Assembly: GCA_025603075.1 (NCBI GenBank)
Contig: MU626331.1
Coordinates: 1-64,000 of the forward strand
Direction: 5' to 3'
DNA length: 64,000 bases
Source of the DNA: Neoconidiobolus thromboides FSU 785
Taxonomy: Eukaryota; Entomophthoromycota; Entomophthoromycetes; Entomophthorales; Neoconidiobolaceae
Shown here: positions 1 to 11,734 of the stretch, in pieces
Layout of the letters: each line of letters opens with the position of its first letter
Position numbering within the stretch: the stretch's first letter is position 1
Position numbers and translations under genes: made by a program
Notes under the pieces: model-generated
Databases searched by the model: none
Told to the model about the DNA's origin: nothing
The model's input: only the letters and a program-made list of their open reading frames with translations

Positions 1-54
1 TGAGTGGAAAATTTGTTGCTAAAATTCTTAAATATAAAAATACATCCCCATATG
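1..54 (-). mobile_element. Family A TIR element, partial at window edge
   Basis: The inner TGAGTGGAAAATTTGTT segment and the terminal ACATCCCCATA match the end of the ~105-bp family A element. The other half lies outside the window. Confidence 0.7.
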
Positions 55-206
55 TTAATAAAAAAATTATCTTTTACCTTTAAACAATTTTTTAAAACCC
101 TAAACAAATTAGAATTTAAATATGTTATTTTTTGAAGCTTAATTTAAAAGTCTTATTATTATTGAAACTAGCTTTTTGTTTGTACACTGTGATTTTTTAT
201 AGAATA

Positions 207-309
207 TATGGGGATGTATTTTTTTGTTTAAGAATTTTACTACAACCTTTCCACTCAAATAGTGCTTAAAAAATGGAAAAATAATGAAACCAAAAAAAAC
301 AGCCCCATA
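207..309 (+). mobile_element. Family A TIR element (MITE-like), full length
   Basis: It begins TATGGGGATGTATTTTTTT and ends CAGCCCCATA, with the conserved core CACTCAAATAGTGCTTAAAA followed by ATGGAAAAATAATGAAACC. It is about 103 bp, too small to encode a transposase. Ends in TAT...ATA suggest insertion at TA dinucleotides (inference). Confidence 0.8.
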
Positions 310-620
310 TATATAAAATACATTAAAAAATTAAAAAATTATAATAAAAAATAAGAGTAGATTGCTGGATTAAATCAATTAGAACGTTTTGGTTTTTCGA
401 TATGAAATTAAATTTAAGTAGTATAAAAAAATTTATTAGATATAATATAATAATTTTAAGCTCCAAGCCATTTGTTGGTATTTATTTATGGATAAAGGGT
501 AATTTTATAAGTGGCTTGGCAGATAGCTTAAAGCCTAAAAATTATTTATTTTTAATAATATCTCTTTTAGTATTATTTGAATTACAAATAATAATATAAA
601 ATATTTAAAGGATTTTAGCA

Positions 621-722
621 TTGGGGATGTGTTTTCATGTTTAAGAATTTTACTAATAAAATTTCCGCTCAAATAGTGCTTAAAAAATGGAAAAAGTAAT
701 GAAGCCAAAAAAATATCCCCAT
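621..722 (+). mobile_element. Family A TIR element, full length
   Basis: TTGGGGATGTGTTT start, core CGCTCAAATAGTGCTTAAAA, end ATATCCCCATT. The terminal T/A has changed on both sides, so it is slightly diverged. Confidence 0.8.
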
Positions 723-1271
723 TATTAGATAAACTCATAAATGACTAAAGAAAAAAAATTAAATGGTAATGGTAAAGTTGTTGATTACAACGATAATTTT
801 AATTATTCAGTTTCTTATACAAAATGTTTATTGATCAAAATTTGTTTTATCTAAGAACGTAATATCTCCAACAATACTTTTTTCTATTGCAAATATATAC
901 TCCTGGCAGTTTTTTAAAATGTTTTAGCTATTTACAAAGTCCTTAATCCAAATTTTGACTAATAAAAAAGGTGGATTTATCAAAATAATTTTTATTCTAA
1001 AAAAACAAATAATGAAAAAAGCTTATCCTTCAACTTTAGTCTTATTGAATTGTTTTACTCTAGCTTTCTTATAATATTTTACTAGATAAAACGCTACCTT
1101 TTTCAGCTAAGGACTAAAAACGATTATAAAAAAATGATACCTCAATAAGTTCAATCCGTTGTTTTTAAAATCAAAACCATTCAAAGGAAAATGCAATGAA
1201 CCATAAATTTATTAGAGGTTGATATAAAACAATGATTTTTCCTTAAAGGATGTATTGAGTATGTAATAGCA

Positions 1272-1283
1272 TATATATAAAAA
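1272..1283 (+). promoter_or_regulatory. TATA box of the multi-TM gene at 1317
   Basis: TATATATAAAAA sits about 40 nt upstream of the start codon. The same spacing (40-90 nt) recurs before several lineage-specific genes in this window. Confidence 0.45.
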
Positions 1284-1316
1284 TAATTTCAAAAAATTTA
1301 AACAGAAGATTTTTAT

Positions 1317-2009
1317 ATGCATCCTATTGCTCCAAATAAGGCTTATGATTCATTCAATTACTTTGAAATACATCGCTTAGTAGCTGCTTTTTTATCTATT
1401 GGAATTGGATTATTTATTTTGGTAACAGTAAGACGAAGGGATATCACAAAATTTATCTACTTCATTAGCACATTTTTATTATTTTATTATGCTATAAATC
1501 AATTATACTCCATGATAGTATATCTAGCTGATTTTGAGGTATCCTCAAGCATTGGCAACTACCTTTTGATTCCATTCTCAATCATTCCTCTACTCTTTGG
1601 ATCACTTACACTACATAATCAAAGCTTTGGCTGTTATTCGACAGCTGGATTAGCTGGATTTTTAATTTGGAGTTTATTCTCGGTATTTTTAACAGCAAAC
1701 GTAAGGTATTTCAACTTTACTATAAGCCTTACATTTGTCATTATAGGGTTTATTTATTTCACTTACCATAATAGTAAAAGTGTCTTTAATATATTAAGTT
1801 ATTGGATTGGAACTTGTTTATTAATTCAAGGCATTCAAAATGTTTTACTTGTTTCTATTTTACTAGCTGATAAATTAGACATTTTAGATATTGCCACTTT
1901 AGTGTGTCACATTTCAACTATCTTTATAAAAATTGGTTTGATTGCTTATCTTGATATAAAGGTAAAGCTCATGGAGCTTATAAGTAAAAATAATCAGTCC
2001 ATTACTTAG
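1317..2009 (+). CDS. Multi-pass membrane protein of unknown family
   Basis: 230 codons, intronless, starting at the first ATG after a TATA-like box. The product is strongly hydrophobic with about six or seven predicted membrane segments: near residues 22-40, 47-66, 80-96, 108-128, 133-150, 160-182 and 190-212. Short charged loops (VRRRD) separate the first two, and the tail is polar. I do not recognise the family. Two decayed paralogs lie in the window: 11735-12520 around an N gap, and 23075-23690. Both share the FNFTI-like segment, a YWI-containing helix, a KLD loop and a final segment with an ST-x-F-x-KI pattern. The spacing of membrane segments could fit a small 7-TM protein, but no receptor signature is visible. 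Function unknown. Confidence 0.75.
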   Translation: MHPIAPNKAYDSFNYFEIHRLVAAFLSIGIGLFILVTVRRRDITKFIYFISTFLLFYYAINQLYSMIVYLADFEVSSSIGNYLLIPFSIIPLLFGSLTLHNQSFGCYSTAGLAGFLIWSLFSVFLTANVRYFNFTISLTFVIIGFIYFTYHNSKSVFNILSYWIGTCLLIQGIQNVLLVSILLADKLDILDIATLVCHISTIFIKIGLIAYLDIKVKLMELISKNNQSIT

Positions 2010-3097
2010 TTCAGCATCTTTTTGTCCAAACTTATTTCATATTATTAACAGATGGGTTCCCATAAGACTAAAAGGCTTTCATCATCTCTACATCCTTATT
2101 TAATTAATTTTTAACTCAAATCATTAATAAATCATTTAAGTGTATGAATTTTATTTAGTTTTTACTATTTGGTTGTAAACACGTTTTATTATTATCTGTT
2201 TTCCAATTGAAGATATATGACAATGACTCTAAATATCTTATAAATAATTCTTTGAGTTAACAAAATGGGAGCTATTCGATAAAAAGGTATCTTTTTAATA
2301 TCAATAAATGTCACTTATTGTCCTTAACTAAACTATAATAATAACCATTAGCTTAATACAAACGACACTAAATATCTATTATTTTAAACTTAATACTATC
2401 CTTAACGCTAAATTTCCATTTGTTAATAAACGCTACCATAAAGATAAGACACTTAAGAGTGGTTATTAGGATTATTGACACCAATTTGAAGATCATTATT
2501 AAGATAGTAAAAATTAGGTTGTCAATTGCACTTATCAAGTTTCAGAGGCTATTTATTTCTTAAGCTTCCACAATATTATTAAGTTATTCAACATTATAAC
2601 ATTGGTTTTCAGCATTCGGGTTCTTTTAATTTTCAGTCGTCCTTTTACTATTAATTACTCAAGTAGCAATAGAATTTAAAACTCTGATATCCTAATTTCC
2701 ATACTAATTTTTATAATGTATAAGCATAATATTTATTTAAAATGTATATAATATCTTATGAAACTTTCAATAGAAGTAACTTTATAATAAGTTAAAGTTT
2801 TAAAAACTATTAAGCTTTCAAAAGGTTTTTTATATATACTAATAAAGCATATGAAAGTTACTAACATTTTCAAGTTTAAAAAAAGTACTTGTGATTAGTT
2901 TGTTATTTCCAAACAATTTTAAACTTGAAATTCAAACTTAAAATATTATTTCAAATATTTTAATAGTATTCTAAAAGGGTATTATTAGAGTATTTACTTA
3001 GCGAAAGTGCCAATATGCTAAATGACATTATATATATCAATAAGTTTAAAGAGTAGCATCTTAATAATAGCAATGAATTCCAGTTCTTGTGGAAAGA

Positions 3098-3188
3098 TAT
3101 GGGGATATATTTTTTATTAGCAATTTTTCCACTCAAATAGCACTTAAGAAATGGAAAAAGCGATGAAACCAAAAAAAACACACCCATA
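3098..3188 (+). mobile_element. Family A TIR element, internally deleted
   Basis: TATGGGGATATATTTTT start and CACCCATA end. The AAGAATTTTACTAA segment found in full copies is shortened, giving about 91 bp. Confidence 0.75.
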
Positions 3189-3273
3189 TACTTTTTATTC
3201 TTTTAAAAGCGTAAGTAATAATTTAACCGTTAGTTTTAGTTGCTATTATTGAAATAAAATTATAGTCTAACAA

Positions 3274-3377
3274 TATGGGGATGTATTTTTGTGTTTAAGA
3301 ATTTTACTAATAATTTTTCCGCTTAAATAGCGCTTAAAAATGGAAAAAATAATGAAGTCAAAAAAAACATTCCGATA
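3274..3377 (+). mobile_element. Family A TIR element, full length
   Basis: TATGGGGATGTATTTTTGTG start, core CGCTTAAATAGCGCTTAAAA, end CATTCCGATAT (one substitution inside the CCCC block). Confidence 0.8.
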
Positions 3378-4829
3378 TCTTAAATTCCTTAAACAAATAA
3401 TTATAAAAAAATACATAACTAACAAGATATAATTAAAATTTTAACAATGCTTAATCCAAACAAGCTAGCATTGTTCAACTTTTCGGGTATATTATTAATT
3501 TATTTTAATAAAAAATTAGCAAAAGTTCTGAATTTTTACGATTTCTTCCAAAATAAAATACAAATACAATATTTCCTAGCAAAGATTTCCAAGTTGTGTA
3601 TAAAATAATTATGTAAATGTTCACTAGATTTTAATTCAAGGTAATGTAAACTTATTGAGATTACATCAAAAGTTTTTTTATAATCGTAAAAAAAGATTAA
3701 TGATTATTAAGCCATTTTTAAGATGATACAGGTAGTGTATAAGATACTTTGTAAAGAAGATTAAGGGTATTTGATACTATAATTTAAAGTTAGAGTTTCA
3801 CTTTAAAAGTCAAAGAGAGACATACATCAAGTACATTATAAAGTATGCCAAATACCTTTTTAGTATTCCGCTTAAAGTGGTGGTTACTCTAAAAAATTGA
3901 ACTCTTTAATTAAACCTTGGTTTTAAATGGACTTTTATTAAGGGTTTGTTAATTCACATTGTAATTTCTATAAAATATAAAATATCAAAGTTAGTATTAA
4001 TCTTTTAAAAATATATAAAGTAATTATGTAGTTTGATAAAAATCGGCTGTTTTTTGTTTACAGCAATATATTTATTGTATAATATGTCAAAAGTAGTGGT
4101 AGTGATGATTGTTTTTGACAAAATTACTAATGGATTGATTATAAAGTCTAGATTTATGATTATGTAATTAAAAATATCCTCAAAATGCAAAATTAATTAC
4201 AAAAAAATTAATATAGAACCAACATAAAAATCTAGATTTTAATATTACAATACTTTTTAATGATAAGCTCTTCCACTTAACGATTAAATAAAGTAGTATT
4301 CGAATTTTCATAGATGAGATCATATTAAAAAACAAGCAGATGCGTTTAGTTTAACACGATTTAACTAAGTAATTTTATACTTTATTTAACTAAATTTTTC
4401 TCAAAAAAATTATATCATCTTGCATATTTTAATATTTCAAATATTTTATCATTTTTTGCTTTAAATATTAAATAAAATTAATGAGATAATAATACTATTG
4501 TAATGTAATTTTAACTAACAAATATCAAATAGAATTTGTGAAAAAATTTAAAAATTTACTTGTTTGCTACCCTCAACGATTTAGGGTAATGAAACCAAGC
4601 ATTATAAAAATCTATTAAAATTTTTAGGATCTTAAAAAAAGACAACTAAAAAGGATGTTATAATACTAACTAACAAATTCATTCATTTAGCTAAATAAAA
4701 ATAGAACATTTATTTGAAATCCAATTTATAATTTATTCAATACTACCTTTTTTTTCTCCACTTTTAAATAAACTCAATCTAGACTCTCCCTTTTCTAAAA
4801 GTAACATTGAGATTTATAACCGATCCGAG

Positions 4830-4837
4830 TATAAAAG
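4830..4837 (+). promoter_or_regulatory. TATA box of the homeobox gene at 4988
   Basis: TATAAAAG about 150 nt upstream of the ATG, a consensus TATA element. Confidence 0.5.
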
Positions 4838-4987
4838 TATATAAGAACAATCCAAGTAAATAAAAAAAGTTATTGAATATTATTTTGTATTGAAAATTTA
4901 GTTTTCGTTTATTTATTTACTATAATTAATTTAACTAATAATATCCCATTTAACAAAGCTGGTATTTGTATATTACACAATTTAAAT

Positions 4988-5587
4988 ATGGAATCGCAAT
5001 ACAGTTTTATACCCGTCAATAATACATTTAATAATAATACCATTACCCCTAATAGGAGTGTAAAGAATACTACTGATGTAAGTGAGTATAGATTTATAGA
5101 TGAAAACAATATGAATCGATTTCCGAAATACAGTTATTCTGTACCTAATGTGAATATCAAATCAGAAGTACCAATTCGAAGGAAACAAATTAATATACGT
5201 TTACCCTCTTTGAAAGATTTAAATTTAATCCCCATTACATATAAAGAAGCCGAAGTAGGTGCTAATAATCATTTGACTAGTCCAATACAAACTCAAAGTG
5301 AACCTAACTTACATGAATCAAATCCAAAATTTATAATCATTCATGAGAATCAACACGATAGTCCACTACCTAATCAAAGGTGGAAAGTTACTAAAGAACA
5401 GGCTAAATTATTAAATTCGATATTAAAAAAAAATTATTATCCTAATACGCAATTAAGAAATAAGTTAGCTAAAGAATTAGCTTTATCTCCAAGGACAGTT
5501 CAAATTTGGTTTCAAAATAAACGACAAGCTTATAAGTATAAGTTTGGTACTAATCCCCCACATTCTAATCAATTGAATCATATTTAA
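4988..5587 (+). CDS. Homeodomain transcription factor
   Basis: 199 codons, no intron. A helix-turn-helix homeodomain occupies about residues 128-186, close to the C-terminus. Helix 3 carries the diagnostic VQIWFQNKRQAYK (W48, F49, N51 and R53 of the standard numbering), preceded by LSPRT. The N-terminal 125 residues are polar, Asn/Pro-rich and probably disordered. The predicted role is sequence-specific DNA binding in the nucleus. The length of the third helix and the typical 60-residue spacing point to a non-TALE homeodomain. A second gene of the same architecture is at 16400. They share the PRxxQIWFQNKRQ helix but little else, so they look like old paralogs. No HMG or alpha-box gene is nearby, so nothing marks this as a mating-type locus. 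Confidence 0.9.
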   Translation: MESQYSFIPVNNTFNNNTITPNRSVKNTTDVSEYRFIDENNMNRFPKYSYSVPNVNIKSEVPIRRKQINIRLPSLKDLNLIPITYKEAEVGANNHLTSPIQTQSEPNLHESNPKFIIIHENQHDSPLPNQRWKVTKEQAKLLNSILKKNYYPNTQLRNKLAKELALSPRTVQIWFQNKRQAYKYKFGTNPPHSNQLNHI

Positions 5588-7215
5588 TATTATTTGCTCC
5601 TTTTTTACTTTTCCTTGTGCTCTGTTTGAGTTTTTATTTATTTTAGGTTTTTTAATTAATCTTTTATTTTTATTTATTTATTTCAATTAATAAACCCTCA
5701 TTTTAATCTTATCAAGTTGTATTTTTAATTTATCTAATAATCTAGATTCTCTTATAACTCAAATAAAATTCGTTTCTTTTAAATATTATAATTAGATAGA
5801 TTACAGTAAAATAAAATTTATTTACTTTATCAAATAAATGCTAGATTAAGGGAGAAGCTTAAAAAAATACCCCAATAAAACTAAATTGAGGCAACTAAAA
5901 TCAAGTATCCAATAATATTTGTCAAACTAGGACTCTTGTAAGGATTTTTAATTAGCTAATTTGAGGTTTTGTCAAATTTTAATATATTTTTTTAGGACAT
6001 TTGTAAAGGACTATTTTTGATTAGATGAATTTGAATGCTATGTTAAAATTTGGAATATATTACTTTCAGTTTGAATGCAAGTTTCAACTAAATAAAAAAA
6101 TCAAATAAAAAAATCAAATAAAAGAATTATAGAATTCGGTTTCTAGGTTTTAACTTTTTAGTTTTTAAACAGTTAAGTTTTTAATTACTTTTATTATATT
6201 TATTTATTAAAAAGCATATATTTAATTACTTTAATGTTTTTTCTCGATATACCTTTTTTATAACTAAATTAAAAATCGGAAAATGATTACATTTTGAGCC
6301 GATTTTAACCCAATATTGTAATTTATTTGGTTTTATATGAAAAATGCTTTAAGGCAACGATAAATGTATTAATAAAAACTAATTAAATTTCAAACCTTTG
6401 GAGTCAATACTTATTATTTCTTATTCAAATGAGTCAAGTTTCTTTTATTTTTAATGCAAATTGATCACTTCAATATTAAAAGCAAGCTATGTTTGCATAC
6501 AATTTAAATAATAGCCAAATTAAGAATCACTACTATTATAATATTTATATAAGATAAAAAATAATCTAAGTCTTTATATAATCATCTTTATTAATACACA
6601 TTCAAAAACCATTTTTAATGTGGTATTTAATTTAATATTAAAATAAAGAGTGTTAGATTCTATAGAAAAATGGATTGTAGATGCTAAATCATTATATAAC
6701 TACTTCTAAGTTAATTCTTTATTTCAAACACACTACTACTCTCTATTATAATAATATGAGTTGCTATTACAAATAATACTATTTTACTAATCATTTATTA
6801 TGGACTATAATATAATATCAGCATGGTTATTATAAGTAATCCAACTAGTATAAATATATTAAAAGATCCTTATTAAATGAGTGATTTTTATTTATATTCG
6901 AGTATAACATTATTTTATGTTAAGTTCCTTGCTAAGAAAATAAAACTAAAAGATTAAAGGATGATATTGAAGCTAGCCTAATTTAAACTTAGAATCTTCC
7001 AAGTTGAGATTTAAGCAAAGTAAAGAAATTTTTCAACAAAAACAAATTTAATTTTATTCAAAACAAAATCCATTTATTTGAAATAATTGCAAAACTTGCA
7101 AATGGAGCAACTGTGATTAAAGATTGAATTTATCTTTTAGTTAAATTTTGATAATAGAAGATAAGTATATAATAGACCAAACCCAGTCCAACAGTTCAAC
7201 AGTCCAACAAAAAAA
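5588..7215. other. Intergenic, nothing recognised
   Basis: A+T-rich spacer between the homeobox gene and MTG1. I see no dispersed repeat copy, RNA gene or coding segment. TATATAATAG at about 7165 may be a core promoter element for MTG1. Confidence 0.5.
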
Positions 7216-8849
7216 ATGCGTTTTACTCCGATAACCTTCAACACACTCGTCAACCCCTTACGCTACAATCCAGGTACTCGAAGTATTAATTGGTTTCCAG
7301 GACATATGGCCAAAGGTATTCGAGAGATTGAAACTCGACTTAAACAAATTGATGTTATTCTTGAAATACGAGACTGCCGAATACCATTAAGTTCTATTAA
7401 TCCTAGATTTGAACAGATGATCAAAAATGAAAGAATGAGGAATAGGGATGGTAGCAATGACATTCAAAGAGTGATTGTGTATAATAAAAGGGATTTGATA
7501 GAGGATAAAGAAGTTAAAGTAAATTAATAGGTTTATTATTAATTTTCTGAACAGTAATTAATACGATGGTTTTAGTTGATTAAATATGGGTTCAAAAAAT
7601 ACACTTCTGATAAATTATTATTTACTGATAAAAATGAAAATCAAACAGTAGAAAGATTGTTGAATGTTATTAAAGGTAAACATACAAATCTTATAATATA
7701 ATAAGAATAATAAAAATAATAAAAATAATCTTAAAAGGTGATATCAAAAAACAACCTTTGCGTTATCCATTCCTTAATGTTATGGTAGTGGGTATGCCTA
7801 ATGTTGGTAAATCAAGTATTATTAACTCATTAAGAAGAGTGGGGGTCAATAAAGGTAATCGGATTAAGAAGAAACCATAGAAATCTTTATAAAAATTGAT
7901 AAAATAATTAGGTAAAGCTTTAACAACTGGGGGACAGCCAGGAATTACTAGAAATATTTCTTCTTCTATTAAAGTAGCTGATAATCCAGCTATTTATTTA
8001 TATGATACTCCAGGTAAGTTTGAAACATTATTATATAATTTATCTAAATCGAATTTATACTTATATTCTTAATTAGGCGTTATGATACCTCATATACCAG
8101 ATCCATTAATATCTTTAAAAGTGGCATTATCAGGTAATATTAATTATCAAAATGTAATTATATGTTAACAGTATTAATATTATATTATAGGTGGTATTCA
8201 TGATCATTTAGCAGATGAAATTATATTAAGTGATTATTTATTATGGGAATTAAATCAACGTAGCGAAAGAAATTATCATCAATTATATTTAAAAAATGAT
8301 AATAATAATATAGAAAACGTAGACAATAATAATATAAATAATATAGATGATATCAACGAATTATTAACTAAAATAGCAAATAAAGCAGGTATATTAAATA
8401 AAGGAGGAATAGTTAACTTAAATGAAGCAGCAAAATATTTCTTAAAAAGATATCGATTAGGTAAATTAGGTAAATTTGTGTTAGATGATATTACAGAATT
8501 AGGATTCCAACATTATTTTAATTATTTAAATGCAGTTAATGATATGAATTTTAAAAATAAAAAAATTCATGTAATTAATAAAAAGAATTTAAGTGATAGT
8601 AATAATTATGAGAATGAGAGTGTTATTGATAATAATAGGGGTAATGAAAAGAATATAAGAAATAAGGATAACAAGGATAAGATAAAGAATAAAGAGAATA
8701 TGGATATAAACAATACAAATAATATATATAACGTTAATCCCAATTATCAAATAATACCATCTAAACAGTTAAAATTAAAAATGAAAAAACAAATAAGATT
8801 AGATAAAATTAATAAGAAAAAAGCAATGATGCCAGGATTAAAATTTTAA
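7216..8849 (+). CDS. MTG1: Mitochondrial ribosome-assembly GTPase MTG1 (YlqF/RbgA family)
   Basis: Six exons by splice signals and frame: 7216-7518, 7576-7675, 7738-7854, 7912-8013, 8077-8133 and 8191-8849, giving 445 aa. All introns are 56-63 nt. It is a circularly permuted GTPase: the G4 motif NKRD (residues 90-93) precedes the P-loop GMPNVGKS (153-160), then GGQPGITR (G2 region) and DTPG (205-208). The N-terminal INWFPGHMAKG is a hallmark of the YlqF/MTG1 family. The known role is GTP-dependent maturation of the large mitoribosomal subunit at the inner mitochondrial membrane. An Asn-rich insert after the GTPase core and a Lys/Asn-rich C-terminal extension make it longer than yeast Mtg1. 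Its stop codon directly abuts that of the convergent WD40 gene. Confidence 0.93.
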
Positions 8850-10459
8850 TTAAGATAAATCAAATTTACTCAAAATAGAATCCCTTGTATAAAAATAGAC
8901 TTCATTTAATGAGTTACCTTTCATAGATAATATAGGATCTAAATCATCAATTAAAATTTCGGAATTATAATGAAGTTTTAAGGTATTGTTAATAGAAGTA
9001 GAATTTAATTCAAATTGTGAAATTGTACCATCATCTAAAATAGAATAAAAATAGAATATAAATTAATAAATTATATAAATAAAAAGTAAAAATAAATGAA
9101 TGATCATATTTAATTTGAACTTACCAAAACTTAATAATAATTGATTATTTATAATTAATGATTGTATTAAACTTTTTAATTTATTAAATTGAATTTTATA
9201 TAATTCAATTAATTCCAAGTTTGATAGATTAATTTGTATTAATTCAATAACTCCATCAGGATTACTTTTAATTATATAATATTGATTATTATAAAATATT
9301 AGTTGACCATTTTCTATTTTATTATCAAAGTGAATCTTTTTAATTATATTTTTATCTTTTAAATTAATAAAATTAATTTCTTTAATTGTAATAACAACTA
9401 CTATTTTATCTAATAATCCAAATTCTTCTAAATTATCATTATCTCCCTCAATTTCCCTCTTTCCATCCAACTTGATTGTTCCTACACTTAAAATCTCATC
9501 CTTTAACTTCCAATCAAACAATACTTTTTCCAAAGCAACATTCCATAACGACACCATTCTGTCCTTTCCAACAGTGATAATATTTCTTCCCTTTTCAATA
9601 ATATTTAAATCAAATACTCTTTGTGAATGTGCTTTTAAACTTCTAGCAACATAATCTTTTTCTTGTAAGGATATAATTTTACTAGTTAAATCATCGGAAC
9701 CAGTTAAGATCACTTGATCACTTGGAAAATGTAATACTTTATAAATTGTACCAAAATGAGCTGTAATAGATTGAATACAAGTTAAATCAGAGGTAGAATA
9801 TTCGACAAGATAACCATCGGCAGCAGCGAGGATTAATTTTGATGAACTTGAATTTAATGACATGGATTTATGACCCTAAAGAGAAAGAGATTAGTATATC
9901 ATAAGTGATAAAAAGATGATAATTACTCTTGGACCTATTTTTTTTCGTTGTAATAAAGGTTGGGATAAATAGTGTATTTTTTGTAAAACTGTATTTTCAA
10001 TAGTTGATAAAATAATGAATAAATTTGGCTATAAATTTTATTTTGTTTTTAATTTAAAGTATTATTATTAAAATGAGTAGAATTTACCTTGATTTTATTA
10101 GTGATATCAATAGTGAGTGTTATTTTATGTTTATCCATTATTTGCACATAGATTAATTCCGTTTGATTATTACAAGTGGTTAATAAATTAATTACATCAA
10201 CAGTAATAAATTTCATTTCTAATAATTAAGATAAATAAATCATTAACAAAATTATTACAACATCAATAATAATAAAACATCAATAATAATGTTTACCTTC
10301 CAATTGAATATTACACCAAAATTGTTTTTCATGATTAGGTAATGAGTTTAAATAATCTAATTTATCCTTATTTTCAATTACTTGAGTTACTATTTCATAC
10401 CAGTCTCTCTGAACTTTAATAGAATATAAGTCTAATTCATTGACAGCAGTTATACCCAT
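8850..10459 (-). CDS. PAAF1/Rpn14-like WD40 proteasome-assembly protein
   Basis: Five exons on the minus strand: 10459-10297, 10218-10088, 10028-9927, 9875-9125 and 9034-8850, all in continuous phase, 443 aa. Introns are about 50-90 nt, and the third ends in CTAAT...TTTAG, a good branch point. The N-terminus has a VQRDW motif like the IQxDW start of PAAF1. WD40 blades are visible in the middle: a TAHFGTIY...TGSDD blade, then KAHSQRVFD...KGRNIITVGKD...SLWN. The DRGRN-SA-xDG-LW pattern is characteristic of PAAF1/Rpn14, which chaperones the Rpt ring during 26S proteasome assembly. Divergence is high elsewhere, so another WD40 regulator is possible. An in-frame ATG 14 codons upstream exists, but I prefer MGITAVNE as start because the extra residues are a Leu homopolymer. 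Confidence 0.75.
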
Positions 10460-10626
10460 TATTATTTTGATTAGTTGTAATAATAATAATAACAATAACA
10501 ATAAAAAAAATTTGAGACTTACTGAATTTCCAACTTTTTGACTAAGAAATTTTCAATTGAACTAAGCAAATAAAATGACGTCTTATAATTATTTGATGAA
10601 AAAAAGTAAAAATCAAATAATATCTT

Positions 10627-10960
10627 TTATTCCATCTTCTCTTTTTTTTTTTTCACATTGATATAATTAAAAGGACAATGTCGACAGCGATTACCACAAC
10701 AGTTACCTCTTTTAAGATGATAAAGATCAGTAAATACTAAATACCCAGTTTCAGGATCTTTATAATAATCTTTATTTTGCTAATTAAAAAAACAATTAAT
10801 ATTAATAATCAGTAGTGATAATAAATGGAAGCAATTTACTTACTTTTATTGCTTTTGAATATACTTCTTCATATGGCTGATTATGATGAGAATTAATGTA
10901 ATTGGAATTACTCATATTTCTTTTGAATATTAATTGGAAAATTGATAGTTGTTTTGACAT
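10627..10960 (-). CDS. Small DUF5522-like cysteine protein
   Basis: Two exons, 10960-10844 and 10779-10627, giving 89 aa; the intron has GTAAGT donor and TTAG acceptor. The second exon contains YYKDPETGYLVFT followed by LKRGNCCGNRCRHCPFN. This proline/tyrosine start plus RGxCCGxxCRHCP cysteine cluster matches the conserved short domain of unknown function DUF5522, found in bacteria and eukaryotes. The cysteines suggest metal or Fe-S binding (inference). The C-terminus is set by a run of 12 adenines coding for lysines, so a single-base error there would change the last residues. It lies 167 nt upstream of the WD40 gene on the same strand. Confidence 0.75.
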
Positions 10961-11556
10961 GATTTTTAAATCATTGATTTTTTTAAATAAAAATTGGCTG
11001 GAGTTTTAGTTGTTCAAATTGAAATTTGAAATTGATTGATAAAGAGCTTTGATTATTGGTTAGAATAATAATATATTTTTTTGAGTATTTGATATTTGAA
11101 ATAACTTGCAGTGTTTGAAAAGAAATACTAAAAAAGCATAATCAACTTTACAATTTAAAATTTTAAAAATATTATATTATATAATTAAAGAAAAAATAAG
11201 TTTTATAATAAATAAAATTAATCAAAAAAATAATTAAGGAAGACTAATATTTTTATATATAAAAGTATTTATAATTTTTACAAACATTTCAAATAATTAA
11301 TAATAATTCAAAAAAAGAAATTAAATCGGGAATTAAAAAATAATAATATAAAAAGCCTAAAAGGCTGTACTTTTTTAAATGCTACAAGTTTTTTTAAAAA
11401 GTTAAAATTGTAATTAATTAAAGCATGTTTTTAAACTGTAAATAACATAATTAGAAAAGCTTAAATATATATAAAGTAAGTTTGAATCATATTATAAATT
11501 ATAAAATTAATTCCAAAAAGCTATACAAAAGCTATTTAACCAATAAAAAGTAAATA

Positions 11557-11659
11557 TATGGGGGTGTTTTTTTAGCTTTATCGCTTTTTCCATTTTCAAG
11601 CGCTATTTGAGTGGAAAGGTTGTCAGTGAAATCCTTAAACAAAAAAATACATCCCCATA
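11557..11659 (-). mobile_element. Family A TIR element, full length
   Basis: Inverse orientation: TATGGGGGTGTTTTTTTAGC start, core AAGCGCTATTTGAGTGGAAA, end TACATCCCCATA. About 103 bp. Confidence 0.8.
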
Positions 11660-11734
11660 TGTTATATTTTTACAAATCAAGCGACTATTTAATTAATGTA
11701 TTTTCAGGTTATTTAGTATGATCCTTGTTTTCAG

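Larger units (their letters stand above)
1..1316. other. Intergenic, repeat-rich
   Basis: No convincing gene. It holds three family A elements (one cut by the window edge). A 65-codon open frame at 402-599 has a hydrophobic C-terminus and no recognisable family; I do not call it. The remainder is A+T-rich sequence without visible structure. Confidence 0.6.
2010..4987. other. Long intergenic region
   Basis: About 3 kb of A+T-rich DNA between the membrane protein and the homeobox gene. It holds two family A elements (3098-3188 and 3274-3377). Short open frames such as 4005-4190 (minus) have biased low-complexity products and no motif, so no gene is called. Confidence 0.6.

Noticed and set aside
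402-599. 65-codon hydrophobic frame
   Set aside because: Lys/Asn/Ile/Leu bias as expected from A+T-rich noise, no paralog or motif, and it sits between two mobile-element copies.
7519-7527. MTG1 ending at the first in-frame stop (7527) as a 103-aa protein
   Set aside because: The P-loop and DTPG motifs continue in perfect phase through five small introns, so the short form is only the first exon.
10460-10501. Upstream start for the WD40 gene adding a Leu-rich stretch
   Set aside because: The extra residues derive from a TAATAATAA-type simple repeat and lack conservation with PAAF1 N-termini.
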